Positions 8,549 through 17,699 of a DNA stretch of 64,000 nt are shown one piece after another; within the stretch, counting starts at the first letter, position 1, and each line of letters begins with the position of its first letter. The translations under genes and the position numbers were made by a program. Under the pieces are notes generated by a model. That model did not search any database and was not told the origin of the DNA. It saw only the letters and a program-made list of their open reading frames with translations. The stretch lies in NCBI GenBank assembly GCA_964407665.1, contig CAYOWK010000018.1:1-64000 (forward strand), given 5' to 3'. This DNA comes from CAYOWK01 sp964407665. Its GTDB lineage: Bacteria; Pseudomonadota; Alphaproteobacteria; Caulobacterales; Hyphomonadaceae.

Positions 8549-9714
8549 TCGGCTGCTGTCCGCATCGGTTGGCAATCCGGTCGCTCGCCTAGAGCGTCCG
8601 AAATCAGGGCTCGTAGCAAGCCTGGAGGCTGCACAAACGTATCCTCGGGAAGCTCCAGCAGGGCCAGCCGGCGTTCATGGATGCGCTGACGGTCGTCCGC
8701 GATCTGGCCGATGAGATCAGGCAGCGTTGTTTCCAGAGGCTCTGGAAGCACAAATCCTGCTTTCCGGCTTGCGATCCATTGGGCGGTCTGCGTCCCGGCC
8801 GGCGCTATCGACGGCACTGCAAAATAACCGCCCTCGTACAGCCGGTTCGGGAGAAGCCAGAGCGAGTTGTATCCGGCTTCCATGAAATCGCCGGCCCAGA
8901 CGACTTCAAGCGCGCCATAGATCCCGGAGAGGTCTTCAGGTGACCGGTACCGGCCATGAAAGCGAAGGTTCGGGAGTTCGGCCACCCGTTCATGGAAGTC
9001 AGGAATCTCGCGCAGCGCGGGAACGCCATGCAGATCGATCCGCACCTTGTCGCCATACCGGCGCGCGACATCCATCAGAAGCCCGAGGCTGCGGCGGCAC
9101 CGCAACACGCCGACCCACCCGATACGGAGCGGCGAGCCCGCAATGGCCGGAGACAGGGTAGGTGAGGGCCGCGCCGCGCCCGCGCCGCCGTCGGAAATCC
9201 GGTTCTCGATAAGGACGGCCTGGTAGGCGCCCTTGTGGCGAACCTCGAAATAGTTGCTTAGAAATCCTGGCGACGAGACAACAAGGCGCCGGCAGCGAAC
9301 CAGAAGCGCCCGCTCGATAGCGCGGAACACGGCGCCGATCGCGTCTTTTCTGGTCATCAGCCGGTGAACATCCAGGCATTCGTAGATGACGGGCGTCTCG
9401 AGTTTCGCCAGACGTTTGGCTAGGAACGCCGTCGCCAGCATGTCGAGGTTACGGGCATAGATTATGTCGGCAGACGCAAGCGTGTCTCGATCGGCGGCGG
9501 CGGCCCGGGCGCCCGTGAAGATCGATTTGATGCGCTGGAGATAGGCGCCGGAAAAGGTCTGGCCCAGGTCGGTATTCGCCCACGGGGTCGGAGCCGGCCC
9601 GCCCCTGCGCATCATGAATCCGATGACATCGAGGCCGTCTGATACAAAGCCCTGCACGCGCCGCCTTACGGCGGCGTCGCCCGCGTCGTGTCCAAAGAAG
9701 GCGATGCGTGTCAT
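8545..9714 (-). CDS. glycosyltransferase, family 4 type
   Basis: A 389-residue GT-B glycosyltransferase. It begins with MTRIAFFGHDAGDAA, a glycine-rich first strand-loop. IIYARNLDMLATA and VIYECLDVHRLMTRK follow, as is common in family 4 exopolysaccharide transferases. The C-terminal half contains RIGWVGVLRCRRSLGLL and a late donor-binding region with SLWLLPNRLYEGGYFAVPSI, where the usual E-x7-E pattern is degenerate. Start 9714 is preferred over 9936 because family-like sequence starts there. The 4-nt overlap with the polymerase gene couples the two. It diverges from the phosphatase-wza-wzc operon. Confidence 0.85.
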   Translation of the reverse strand: MTRIAFFGHDAGDAAVRRRVQGFVSDGLDVIGFMMRRGGPAPTPWANTDLGQTFSGAYLQRIKSIFTGARAAAADRDTLASADIIYARNLDMLATAFLAKRLAKLETPVIYECLDVHRLMTRKDAIGAVFRAIERALLVRCRRLVVSSPGFLSNYFEVRHKGAYQAVLIENRISDGGAGAARPSPTLSPAIAGSPLRIGWVGVLRCRRSLGLLMDVARRYGDKVRIDLHGVPALREIPDFHERVAELPNLRFHGRYRSPEDLSGIYGALEVVWAGDFMEAGYNSLWLLPNRLYEGGYFAVPSIAPAGTQTAQWIASRKAGFVLPEPLETTLPDLIGQIADDRQRIHERRLALLELPEDTFVQPPGLLRALISDALGERPDCQPMRTAAE

Positions 9715-10004
9715 TGGACCCCGGTCGTGCAATCTGCGGGCCCGCCAGATGAGACAGGTTCCGCTGGTGCTGTGATTACGCCTTGAAGGTTGAGGTTCCT
9801 TTTCGTTTCCTGCGATTAGGGATCGGTAATTGCTTTCTGCCAGTATGCCGGCAGCGCCATCCGGGAGAATCCGCTCGCCACGATGCGGATACGACCGCAT
9901 GAGCATCTGGCTTGCGGTGCAGCTATCGGGTTGCATATCGGGGTTTGGCCCGGCATTCCGGCTGCTGCCGGCCGGGCAAACCGGGGCCGCTTGAGGGACT
10001 GGGC
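9715..10004. promoter_or_regulatory. divergent intergenic region of the EPS locus
   Basis: This 290-nt stretch separates the minus-strand glycosyltransferase from the plus-strand phosphatase-export operon and must carry promoters for both. An AT-richer segment lies near 9775-9850. I cannot fix exact -35/-10 boxes. Confidence 0.4.
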
Positions 10005-10916
10005 TTGAAACTGGGGCTGTCAGACCTGATCCGGGGGGCGATATCGGCCGCCCAGGCTGTTGGCGACACTGTCGCCTCCGGCGCTGATCGGTTTATTGCC
10101 GCCGTCTCTGGCCGGCGGTCAGCCAAAGCCGCCCCAAAGCCCGTTCTTACGCCGGGCTTTGTGGCGACCGTTCCACCCGGCCGAAGGGTTTATGCCATTG
10201 GCGATGTCCATGGCCGGGCCGATCTTCTTGTCCGTCTCATGAAGCACCTCAACGATGAGGTCGGCCGGGGTGGCTTCGAAGGACGCCCAATCCTTGTTTT
10301 TCTCGGGGACTATGTGGACCGGGGATTCCAGTCGCGCGAAGTGATTGATGTCCTTCTCGGCGACCTGATGTCCCCGTTTGAGACATACTTCCTCAAAGGC
10401 AACCACGAAGCAGCCATGCTGCAGTTCCTGTCCGACCCCGGGATCGGCCCGCGCTGGGCAGAGTATGGCGGCGCCGAGACGCTGGTGTCGTATGGCATCA
10501 AGCCGCCCCGTTCGCGCACCAGTCTGCAGGAATGGGAGCAGGCTTCCGGTGAACTGCAGTCGCGCCTGCCGGATCAGCACCGTCACTTCCTGCTGAATCT
10601 TGATCTGAGCGTTCGCATCGGGGATTACGTGTTTGTCCATGCGGGTGCGCGTCCCGGCGTCGCCCTAGAAGAGCAGCGGGAACAGGACTTGCTGTGGATC
10701 CGCGATGAGTTCCTGGAAGACAGGGGGCATTTCGGCGCCGTGATCGTTCACGGGCATACGCCAGCCAACCAGCCTTACCGGGACTCCCGCAGGATTGGCG
10801 TTGACACTGGAGCCTATCTCAGCGGACGCCTGACAGCCGTCAGGCTTGAAGGTGATCGCGTAGACTTCATTTCGACGGGGCCAACGCTCCCCGCCGGACA
10901 TGGAAAGGAGCACTAG
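10005..10916 (+). CDS. PPP-family metallophosphatase heading the export operon
   Basis: A 303-residue phosphatase with the complete PPP metal-site set: GDVHGR (about residue 66), GDYVDRG (about 101), GNHE (about 132), a later histidine in FVHAGARPGV, and HGHT near 228. It would remove phosphate from Ser/Thr or Tyr of a protein. It starts the cluster with the OPX protein (abutting, shared AAGGAG) and lies upstream of the BY-kinase Wzc, the place where Wzb-type phosphatases usually sit. Dephosphorylation of the Wzc tyrosine tail is therefore the likely task (inference). I chose TTG at 10005, with GAGGG 10 nt upstream; the ATG at 9912 would add 31 residues rich in Cys/Gly/Arg that do not look like a domain. 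Confidence 0.82.
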   Translation: MKLGLSDLIRGAISAAQAVGDTVASGADRFIAAVSGRRSAKAAPKPVLTPGFVATVPPGRRVYAIGDVHGRADLLVRLMKHLNDEVGRGGFEGRPILVFLGDYVDRGFQSREVIDVLLGDLMSPFETYFLKGNHEAAMLQFLSDPGIGPRWAEYGGAETLVSYGIKPPRSRTSLQEWEQASGELQSRLPDQHRHFLLNLDLSVRIGDYVFVHAGARPGVALEEQREQDLLWIRDEFLEDRGHFGAVIVHGHTPANQPYRDSRRIGVDTGAYLSGRLTAVRLEGDRVDFISTGPTLPAGHGKEH

Positions 10917-10919
10917 GTG

Positions 10920-11531
10920 ATGAGCTTGACCGGATTCTGGAAGGCGGCGGTGCTGTCGGCCGTGGGATTGGGCATGGCTGCCATGGCCGCCTGTTCCACA
11001 GCCGGAGCGGAAGCGCCTCCCGTGGCGCCAGCTCAGGCGACCGTCGAAGCCCCTCCGGTGGAGGACGTCGCCGACGGGTATCGTCTGGACACCGGCGACG
11101 AGATCAAGATCACGGTATTCGGCGAACCGAACCTGTCCGGCACATTCCAGATCGACGGGACCGGCCTCATCTCGATGTCCCTGATCGGCGAGGTCTCCGC
11201 CAAGAATAAGACGGTCCGCCAGCTCCAGCGCGATATCGAGACGCGGCTGAAGGACGGCTTTCTGCGTGAACCGCAGGTCAGTGCGGAAGTCATGACCTAC
11301 CGGCCGTTCTACATTTTGGGCGAGGTCAACCGGCCCGGCGAGTATCCCTACACGAACGGCCTGACCGTCATGAACGCCATCGCCAGCGCTGGTGATTTCA
11401 CTTACCGCGCGGACAAGCGGAAGATTGTCATCAAAAGCGTGGACTCCGACAGCGAGCGTACGGTCGATCTCACGCCAATGACGCCTGTGAAGCCGGGCGA
11501 CACGATCCGCGTGAAGGAGCGCTTCTTCTAG
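10920..11531 (+). CDS. OPX-family polysaccharide export lipoprotein (Wza-like)
   Basis: A 203-residue lipoprotein. Its signal sequence ends in AAMAAC, a lipobox giving an acylated Cys near residue 25. The Poly_export domain (about 55-130) begins GYRLDTGDEIKITVFGEPNLSG and ends with an SLBB region containing YILGEVNRPGEYPY and NAIASAGDFTYRA. These short OPX proteins form the outer-membrane end of the export channel, although alphaproteobacterial forms often lack the helical pore of E. coli Wza. AAGGAG lies 9 nt before ATG 10920; GTG 10917 is possible too. It follows the phosphatase stop by 3 nt and works with the Wzc protein downstream. Confidence 0.92.
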   Translation: MSLTGFWKAAVLSAVGLGMAAMAACSTAGAEAPPVAPAQATVEAPPVEDVADGYRLDTGDEIKITVFGEPNLSGTFQIDGTGLISMSLIGEVSAKNKTVRQLQRDIETRLKDGFLREPQVSAEVMTYRPFYILGEVNRPGEYPYTNGLTVMNAIASAGDFTYRADKRKIVIKSVDSDSERTVDLTPMTPVKPGDTIRVKERFF

Positions 11532-11684
11532 ATCAGCCGCCTCACTGGACAGGCGTCTCGTCCCGACGTTCGCGTCAGGCGGGCATCCGCGTGCGGGGTT
11601 GGGTTAATTCGCGCCCCATCGCGGGAAACACTTTGACCATTACGGCTGCCTGACCTGCAGTGGTGCGACAGGGGAGGCGTGAGT

Positions 11685-12041
11685 ATGAAGGTCGTGATTG
11701 CTACAGTGCTGCTCGCAGCCGCCGTTATGGTCGCGAACGCGTCGCTGGCGGAAGATGCCGAGCCGGTCGCCCCTGCGGCGAGCGCGGATATCGTGGCCTC
11801 CGACCCGGACCCGTGCGCTGCCGTTTATGGCGCCCCTGAAGGCAGCCCTGCTGGACAAGCCGCAGGTGACCCCCGTGCTCTGCCTGCCGACCCTTCCTGC
11901 GCGCCCGCAACGATTGGCGCCGGGAATCCGGCCCCCGCAACACCCGCTGCACCTGTCGCGGTGGCGCCTGTTGCAATCCAGCCGATCGTGGTCGGTCATC
12001 CGCCCCGGAACCTGACCGGCGGCGGAATTTACCATCGCTGA
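11685..12041 (+). CDS. small exported Ala/Pro-rich protein
   Basis: A 118-residue protein with a clear signal peptide (MKVVIATVLLAAAVMVANA, cleavage near SLAEDAEP). The mature part is Ala/Pro-rich and low in complexity, with three cysteines (DPCAAV and PSCAPA), and ends HPPRNLTGGGIYHR. I do not recognise a family. GGAGG lies 7 nt before ATG 11685; the alternative GTG at 11679 is too close to that site. It sits between the OPX gene and the beta-barrel gene, so it may be a periplasmic accessory of the export complex. Confidence 0.7.
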   Translation: MKVVIATVLLAAAVMVANASLAEDAEPVAPAASADIVASDPDPCAAVYGAPEGSPAGQAAGDPRALPADPSCAPATIGAGNPAPATPAAPVAVAPVAIQPIVVGHPPRNLTGGGIYHR

Positions 12042-12173
12042 GATAGCCGTTTCTTCAACCTTCATCCCTAATGCTACTGCCAGGGCGTCCCGTGCGGGGA
12101 CTGTCGCCGGCTAGGCGCGGCCCCGTTCTTGCTGACCTGTGGTGGCTGAACCGGGCGAAAAGGGTGAATGCAC

Positions 12174-13463
12174 ATGACCAGCGCGTTTCTTAGACTTGCA
12201 CTGACCTCCGTTGCGGCGAGCGCAGTGTGCGCGCCGGCGTTTGCCCAGGACGGGTCCTTTGACCGTCAACGCTATGTCGCGGTGACCGAACGCCCCCAGC
12301 CTGCCTTTGACGCTCTGCCCATACAGGCTGGCGCTTTCGCCATCACATCCAGCCTCGGGCTGGGCGCCGAGATGAACGACAACGTGTACGCGCAGTCCGT
12401 CGACGCGGTGGATGACTACCTCCTCACGATCACGCCCACTGTTCAGGCCAACACCAACTGGTCGCGGAACGAGCTCGCGGCAGGCTTCAACGCTGATATC
12501 CGCCAGTATGCCGAACAGGATACCGAGAATAACGAAACCTATCGCGGCTTCCTGCGCGGGCGCCTGGATGTCACCCGCGATCTGTACGTGATGGCGCAGG
12601 CGAATGGCGCGCGTCAGACCGAGATGCGCTATGCCCCGGCTGCACTCAGCGGCTCGGCCGAGCTCGTCCAGTTCGATACATATGGCGGCGTTCTCTCGTC
12701 CCAGCTGCGCGGCGGCCGTACCCAGCTGAATGCGGAAGTCGGACTGAACAGCTACGATTACCAGGACGTAGCAGCGGTTCCGACCGCCGGCGTTCCCAAT
12801 CCGCCGGATATCGACCAGGACTTCCGCGACCTCGACGAAAGCTGGGTCCAGGCGCGCGCGTCCTATGCCGTCTCGCCGGACGTCGCCTTCTTCGTGCAGA
12901 GCAGGTTGACCAACCTCGATTTCGCAGCGCCCTCAATTCCGCTTGGCCCAGAGCGTGACGCAACCCGCGTCTCGGGCGAAGTGGGCACGTCCTTTGAGCT
13001 CCAGGCGCCGTTCCGCGGCGATATCGCTGTCGGCTACTTCACCGAAGACAAGGATTCCAACGCCCTGACCGATTTCGACGGTCTGAGCGTCAACGCCCGC
13101 CTGCAATGGTTCGTGACGCAGCTCACGACCGTAACCGGAACGCTCAACCGCACGGCGTTCGATCCCGGCCTGGTGAACGCAGCCTCGGCGGCGCAGACCA
13201 CGTTTGGCGCCCGTATCGACCACGAGCTGATGCGCAACATCCTCGTGTACGGCGACGCGAAATACCTCTCGACCGATTTCGAGGACCTCAATCGCGAAGA
13301 CAAGCAGACCGATCTTGGCGTCGGACTTGCTTACAAGATCAATCGCCACGCTCGGATCGAGGGTGGCTACACCCGCCGGGATGTTTCCTACGACGGCGCG
13401 GGAGCAGGAAACCGCGATGTCGAGCAGAACATCTTCAGCGTCAACCTCAGACTCTTCCCCTGA
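12174..13463 (+). CDS. outer-membrane beta-barrel protein of the EPS locus
   Basis: A 429-residue protein with a signal peptide ending in PAFAQ. From about residue 55 it shows repeated amphipathic strands with aromatic ends (LGLGAEMNDNVYAQ, LLTITPTVQANTNW, LAAGFNADIRQYAEQ), ending with a final strand QNIFSVNLRLFP whose terminal Phe-Pro resembles the BAM targeting signature. This is the BBP2-type capsular/EPS beta-barrel seen next to Wza/Wzc genes in many proteobacteria. It probably forms, or helps form, the outer-membrane exit. ATG 12174 is chosen (AAGGG 9 nt upstream) over 12168. It is followed by wzc after 42 nt. Confidence 0.82.
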   Translation: MTSAFLRLALTSVAASAVCAPAFAQDGSFDRQRYVAVTERPQPAFDALPIQAGAFAITSSLGLGAEMNDNVYAQSVDAVDDYLLTITPTVQANTNWSRNELAAGFNADIRQYAEQDTENNETYRGFLRGRLDVTRDLYVMAQANGARQTEMRYAPAALSGSAELVQFDTYGGVLSSQLRGGRTQLNAEVGLNSYDYQDVAAVPTAGVPNPPDIDQDFRDLDESWVQARASYAVSPDVAFFVQSRLTNLDFAAPSIPLGPERDATRVSGEVGTSFELQAPFRGDIAVGYFTEDKDSNALTDFDGLSVNARLQWFVTQLTTVTGTLNRTAFDPGLVNAASAAQTTFGARIDHELMRNILVYGDAKYLSTDFEDLNREDKQTDLGVGLAYKINRHARIEGGYTRRDVSYDGAGAGNRDVEQNIFSVNLRLFP

Positions 13464-13505
13464 TCTCTCGGCGCAGATCGCGGTTGGGAAGCGTGGAGTA
13501 AGCAA

Positions 13506-15794
13506 GTGAACAAGGTCTATCCTCTGGACGTTAGCGCGGGCTATCCGCGCGGACCGCTCCCGGGCCCCTCGGCGGCCCCGGAGCCTGAGGGCGTTATCAC
13601 GGTCGAGCGTGTGCTGCGGGCCCTCCGCCGCCGCCTCAGCCTGATGATTGCCGTCTTCCTGCTGACGTTCGCCGCCGTGGCCGTGTTCACCTTCCAGCTC
13701 AAGCCGATCTATTCCGCGACAGCCAGCGTGATCGTCAACACCCGCGACCAGCGGGTGATCGACATCGGCGCCGTGATCTCCGGCATGCCGGCCGATACGG
13801 CCATGCTCGACACGGAGGTCCAGATACTCCAGGGCCGCGCTCTGATCGGCAAGGTCGTGAAGCGTCTCGATCTGGTCAACGATCCGCGCTTCAACTGGAA
13901 CAGGGCCGAGCCGGGCGCGATGGACGTCCGGATGAACCAGGCGAAGTCGTTCCTGCAAAGTCTCGTTCCCGGTGGGGCCGACGAGCCGGTCATCGAGACC
14001 CCGAAGACGCCCGAGGAAGTCGCCGCCGCCGAGAAGGCGGAATTCGACGCCGTTGTTGGCGCCGTGGGCGGCGCCTTCACGATCAACCGCGTCGGCCCTA
14101 CCTACATCATCGAGATCAATGCCCGCAGTGGCGACCCGGCCATGGCCGCGAAGCTCGCCAACACGCTGGCTGAGGTTTACCTCGACAACCAGCTCGACGC
14201 CAAGTTCGAGGTCACCCGCCGCGCGCAGGGCTGGCTCGACACCCGCGTAGACCAGCTCCGCGAGGAAGTCCGCGACGCCGAAGGCCGCGTCGAGGCGCAC
14301 CGCGCCGCAACAGGTCTCCTCTCCGCAGAGGGCTCGACGCTGACCGAGCAGGCGATCCGCGACCTCAACGGCCAGCTGTCGACCGCCCAGGCCGATCTCA
14401 CCGAGAAGCGCGCCCGTCTCTCCAACGTTCGTACGCAGATGGCTGCGGGCGGCGGCGCCGACACCATCATGGAAGCGCTCAACTCGGTCGCCATCCTCGA
14501 CCTGCGCCGCCAGCAGAACGAAATCGCCCGCCGCAAGGCTGACCTGATGTCCCGCTATGGCGACAAGCATCCGGATGTCCAGCGCGTGATCGGCGAGGAA
14601 GACGACATCAAGCGCCAGATCGACGCTGGACTCCGCCGGATCTTCTCCTCGCTCGAGCAGGACGTTGTGATCGCCAGCGCCCGCGTGAATGCGCTGCAGG
14701 GTCGCCTTGGCTCGCTCAAGGGCGAACTTGCGGTCAACAACCGCGCCTCGGTCGAACTCAGCGAGCTCCAGCGCGAAGCGCAGGCGAGCCGGACCCTCTA
14801 TGAGGAGTTCCTGAACCGCTACAAGGAAACCAACGAGCTCGAGGACATCACCCAGGCCGACGCCCTGATCAACTCGGAAGCACCGGTGCCGACTGCGCCG
14901 TCCTTCCCCAACACCAAGCTGAACCTCGCGCTCGGCTTCATGTTGGGCCTCGCGGTTGCGGGCTTCGTCGGTCTCGTGGTCGAGCTTATGGACAGCTACC
15001 TGTCCTCGCCGGAAGAGGTCGAGCATGCCACAGGCGCGCCGTTCATCGGCCACATCCCGCTGCTTGTCGGCCCGGGCAACTTTGCCAAGTCCAAGCAGAA
15101 GCCAGGCGATTACCTGATCGAAAAGCCGCACTCGGGCTTCGCCGAAGCGTTCCGCCACCTGCGCGCATCGATCATGTTCGCGGACATCGACAAGGCTGCC
15201 AAGACCGTCGCTGTCGTGTCGTCGCTGCCGGATGAGGGCAAGACCTCGATCACCTTCTGCCTGGGCCGCATGTCCGCCATGTCCGGCACCAAGACGATCG
15301 TTATCGACGGCGACATCCGCCGCCGCCAGCTGACAGAAGTCTCCGGCGTTTCGGCCGAAGCCGGGCTACTCGAATACCTGTTTGGGGAATCGCGTCTGCA
15401 GGACGTCATCGCCATCGACCAGGCCACCGGCCTGCACATCCTGCCGTTGACCGACCGCAAGCATACGCCGCGCGACGTTTTCGGCTCGCGAGCCTTCGAC
15501 GCCCTGCTCAACATGCTGCAGCAGTCCTACGACCTGATCATCATCGACACGGGCCCGATCCTCCTGATGGCGGAAACCCGTATCGTCACCAGCAAGGTTG
15601 ACCAGGTCGTGGTCGCCGCCCGCTGGCGCAAGACGGGCCGCGGCACGCTCCGCGAGACGATGAAGATCCTCCGAGACTTCCGCGCCAACGTGACCGGCGT
15701 GGTGCTGACCTTCGTGGACCTGCGCAAGCGCGCCCAGCACTCCTACGCCCCGGCGAACTACGGCGCCTACGCAAAGTACTACCGAGCCGACTGA
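13506..15794 (+). CDS. Wzc-type polysaccharide co-polymerase with BY-kinase domain
   Basis: A 762-residue fusion of a Wzz-like co-polymerase and a bacterial tyrosine kinase. Helix 1 is near residues 45-65. A long periplasmic region with coiled-coil segments follows (LSTAQADLTEKRARLSNVRT), then helix 2 near 475-495. The cytoplasmic kinase has Walker A in SSLPDEGKTS (about 570-580), A' IVIDGDIRRR and Walker B LIIIDTGP. The C-terminus SYAPANYGAYAKYYRAD contains a cluster of five tyrosines, the autophosphorylation tail. It sets chain length and gates export with the OPX protein. GTG 13506 has GGAG 7 nt upstream. It ends the plus-strand operon at a strong bidirectional terminator. Confidence 0.94.
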   Translation: MNKVYPLDVSAGYPRGPLPGPSAAPEPEGVITVERVLRALRRRLSLMIAVFLLTFAAVAVFTFQLKPIYSATASVIVNTRDQRVIDIGAVISGMPADTAMLDTEVQILQGRALIGKVVKRLDLVNDPRFNWNRAEPGAMDVRMNQAKSFLQSLVPGGADEPVIETPKTPEEVAAAEKAEFDAVVGAVGGAFTINRVGPTYIIEINARSGDPAMAAKLANTLAEVYLDNQLDAKFEVTRRAQGWLDTRVDQLREEVRDAEGRVEAHRAATGLLSAEGSTLTEQAIRDLNGQLSTAQADLTEKRARLSNVRTQMAAGGGADTIMEALNSVAILDLRRQQNEIARRKADLMSRYGDKHPDVQRVIGEEDDIKRQIDAGLRRIFSSLEQDVVIASARVNALQGRLGSLKGELAVNNRASVELSELQREAQASRTLYEEFLNRYKETNELEDITQADALINSEAPVPTAPSFPNTKLNLALGFMLGLAVAGFVGLVVELMDSYLSSPEEVEHATGAPFIGHIPLLVGPGNFAKSKQKPGDYLIEKPHSGFAEAFRHLRASIMFADIDKAAKTVAVVSSLPDEGKTSITFCLGRMSAMSGTKTIVIDGDIRRRQLTEVSGVSAEAGLLEYLFGESRLQDVIAIDQATGLHILPLTDRKHTPRDVFGSRAFDALLNMLQQSYDLIIIDTGPILLMAETRIVTSKVDQVVVAARWRKTGRGTLRETMKILRDFRANVTGVVLTFVDLRKRAQHSYAPANYGAYAKYYRAD

Positions 15795-15822
15795 TTGCGC
15801 CGAGGACTACAGACACGAACAT

Positions 15823-15852
15823 GATGGCGGGGGCCTTCCAGCTCCCGCCATC
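15823..15852. terminator. bidirectional hairpin terminator
   Basis: A 12-bp stem (GATGGCGGG paired with CCCGCCATC, extended inward by three pairs) with a 6-nt loop lies between the stops of the convergent wzc and hydrolase genes. It is followed by a T-rich but interrupted run on the plus strand. Confidence 0.75.
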
Positions 15853-15863
15853 TTCGTCTGGTC

Positions 15864-17537
15864 TCAGACCTGGGTCGCTTGTCCGGCCACCACGTACCAG
15901 GTGATGAGCAGGCCGCAGGTCAGGGCTCCTGTCAGCGCACCGTTGGTCCGCCGCCACGCGAAGACCGAGATGACAGCGCACGCCGCAAGAACCGGCGCGA
16001 ACTGGATGGCGATCACCGACCAGAGCGGGTCCGTGCCCGGCAGGCTGCCGGTCGAGAACAGCGCGCCGTAGACCACCGCCAGCAGGACGAACATGCCCCC
16101 CGCTGTCGCCATGATCGCCGATCCGTACTGGACCCATGCCGGCCCCTGCAGCGAGAGCGAGGCGTGGAAGGCGCGCTGCGTGAGATAGAAGAACGCCGTG
16201 AACGGCAGGAGGTAGACTGCAAAGATCGGCAGGTGATGCGGCGCCATCGGCTTCAGGGCGACAACCCAGAAACGGAGGTCGGTGATGAACAGCATGTGTG
16301 AGGCCAGAACCGCCCCATACAGGACCGCAACCGCAATCAGGGCGGCGGCCACCTTCTGGAGGATCGCGCCCTCGTTTCCGCTCCGCCGCATCAGCAGGAC
16401 CGGGATCGCGAGCGCAGCGCTGGCCAGCGCCCAGCCAACGATCTGGTTGGTGATGTTCTGCGGAAACAGCGGCAGGCCGGAGGCGACGCTCGCCCATTCG
16501 GTGACCGGGAAATAGGTAATCGCGGGCAGGGCGGCGCTCGCCAACAGCCCGGCCCACCAGCCGGGCCCGGCCTGTGTCGCCACGCCTTCACCCGCCGATG
16601 AGGCCGCCGCAAACCACGGCGTCGCGGTCAGAAGGACATTCAGCACGCCAAGGAGAAGAACGACGCCCCCCACAAGCGCGATCAGCGTGCCGATCTCCTT
16701 CCAGTACCAGATCTGGTCTGCGGCCGGCAGGTCCGAGGCGCCTTCAAGTGTCATCGACATCCAGGTGACCGCGTCGCCGATGGCCTCGGTCGAGATATGG
16801 TCGCCCGGGTGGGTCGTATTCGGAACGGCAAGCCAGCGCCCCGTGCCATCCGCGATAGAGCCATAGACACGGCCAGGTTCGATGACCTCGGTTGTTCCGA
16901 ACACGCCCTGCAGCTTGGCGCTGCCGGTTACGTCGGCGGCGCGCTTGACGCCCCACATCAGTTGCGAAAACTCATCGTACTTGCTGAAGACGACGCCGAG
17001 GTTGCGCGGCCACTCCGTGGTGCCGGGCGCGGCAAGGCCCGGGCCGGTGGACGAGCCCACGAGCGCGACAGACTTGTAGGCGTCCGGCATGGCGGCGGCG
17101 GCGGCAAGCACCGTCCAGCCGCCCATGCTGTGGCCTTCGAGACCAATGTTGCCGGTATCCACATAGGGCAGGGTGCGTAGCCATGCGAGCGCGGCCGGGC
17201 CTCCGAAGCCATTGCTGAACGCGGGACCGCTGCTGAAGCCATGGCCGGACTGGTCCAGCGCCAGCACGACATAGCCGCGCCGGGCGTACTCGATCGCAAA
17301 CCCGGCCTGGGTCTCGCGCGAGTTGATATAGCCATGCACGGCGAGGATCGCCGGCTTCTTCTGACCAGGACTTGCCCCGGACGGAGTGTAGAGCAGCGCT
17401 GAAAGCTGGCCGCCCCCATCAACGGGGATGCGGACATCCTCGATCTGGACGCCGCCGGAGGTCTGGATCGTACGGGCCAGCAGCCCGCCGCACAGAACCA
17501 GTACCAGGCCAATGATGGCCAGCAGCCAGACACGCAT
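15864..17537 (-). CDS. membrane-fused alpha/beta hydrolase
   Basis: A 557-residue protein. After one N-terminal helix (residues 3-21), a hydrolase domain (about 35-255) shows AVHGYINSRET as oxyanion loop, GHSMGG as nucleophile elbow (Ser near residue 136) and NTTHPGDH, which could give the catalytic histidine. From residue 275 to the end there are eight or more hydrophobic helices. The substrate is unknown; the hydrolase part resembles acyl esterase/dienelactone-hydrolase types and would be held at the periplasmic face if the first helix is an anchor. AAGGGAGGG precedes the ATG. It is flanked by the EPS terminator and the CoA-transferase gene and seems monocistronic. Confidence 0.82.
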   Translation of the reverse strand: MRVWLLAIIGLVLVLCGGLLARTIQTSGGVQIEDVRIPVDGGGQLSALLYTPSGASPGQKKPAILAVHGYINSRETQAGFAIEYARRGYVVLALDQSGHGFSSGPAFSNGFGGPAALAWLRTLPYVDTGNIGLEGHSMGGWTVLAAAAAMPDAYKSVALVGSSTGPGLAAPGTTEWPRNLGVVFSKYDEFSQLMWGVKRAADVTGSAKLQGVFGTTEVIEPGRVYGSIADGTGRWLAVPNTTHPGDHISTEAIGDAVTWMSMTLEGASDLPAADQIWYWKEIGTLIALVGGVVLLLGVLNVLLTATPWFAAASSAGEGVATQAGPGWWAGLLASAALPAITYFPVTEWASVASGLPLFPQNITNQIVGWALASAALAIPVLLMRRSGNEGAILQKVAAALIAVAVLYGAVLASHMLFITDLRFWVVALKPMAPHHLPIFAVYLLPFTAFFYLTQRAFHASLSLQGPAWVQYGSAIMATAGGMFVLLAVVYGALFSTGSLPGTDPLWSVIAIQFAPVLAACAVISVFAWRRTNGALTGALTCGLLITWYVVAGQATQV

Positions 17538-17699
17538 GGATCCCTCCCTTGGGCTGGCGCCCGGATCTTGTGTCCGGGTAACATTCAGCCGAACTGCACC
17601 GCGCCATGAACGCGACCGCCCGGACTTGATAGCGAAACAGCGGGCGTTGTCGATGGATACGGTGGGGGCAAGCCGGGCTCGCCGGTAAGGCGAAAACGG

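Noticed and set aside
12933..15158. 741-residue minus-strand ORF opposite wzc
   Set aside because: The plus strand has a complete Wzc with all motifs; the mirror frame is rich in Arg, Val, Glu and Leu without any domain, typical for GC-rich shadows.
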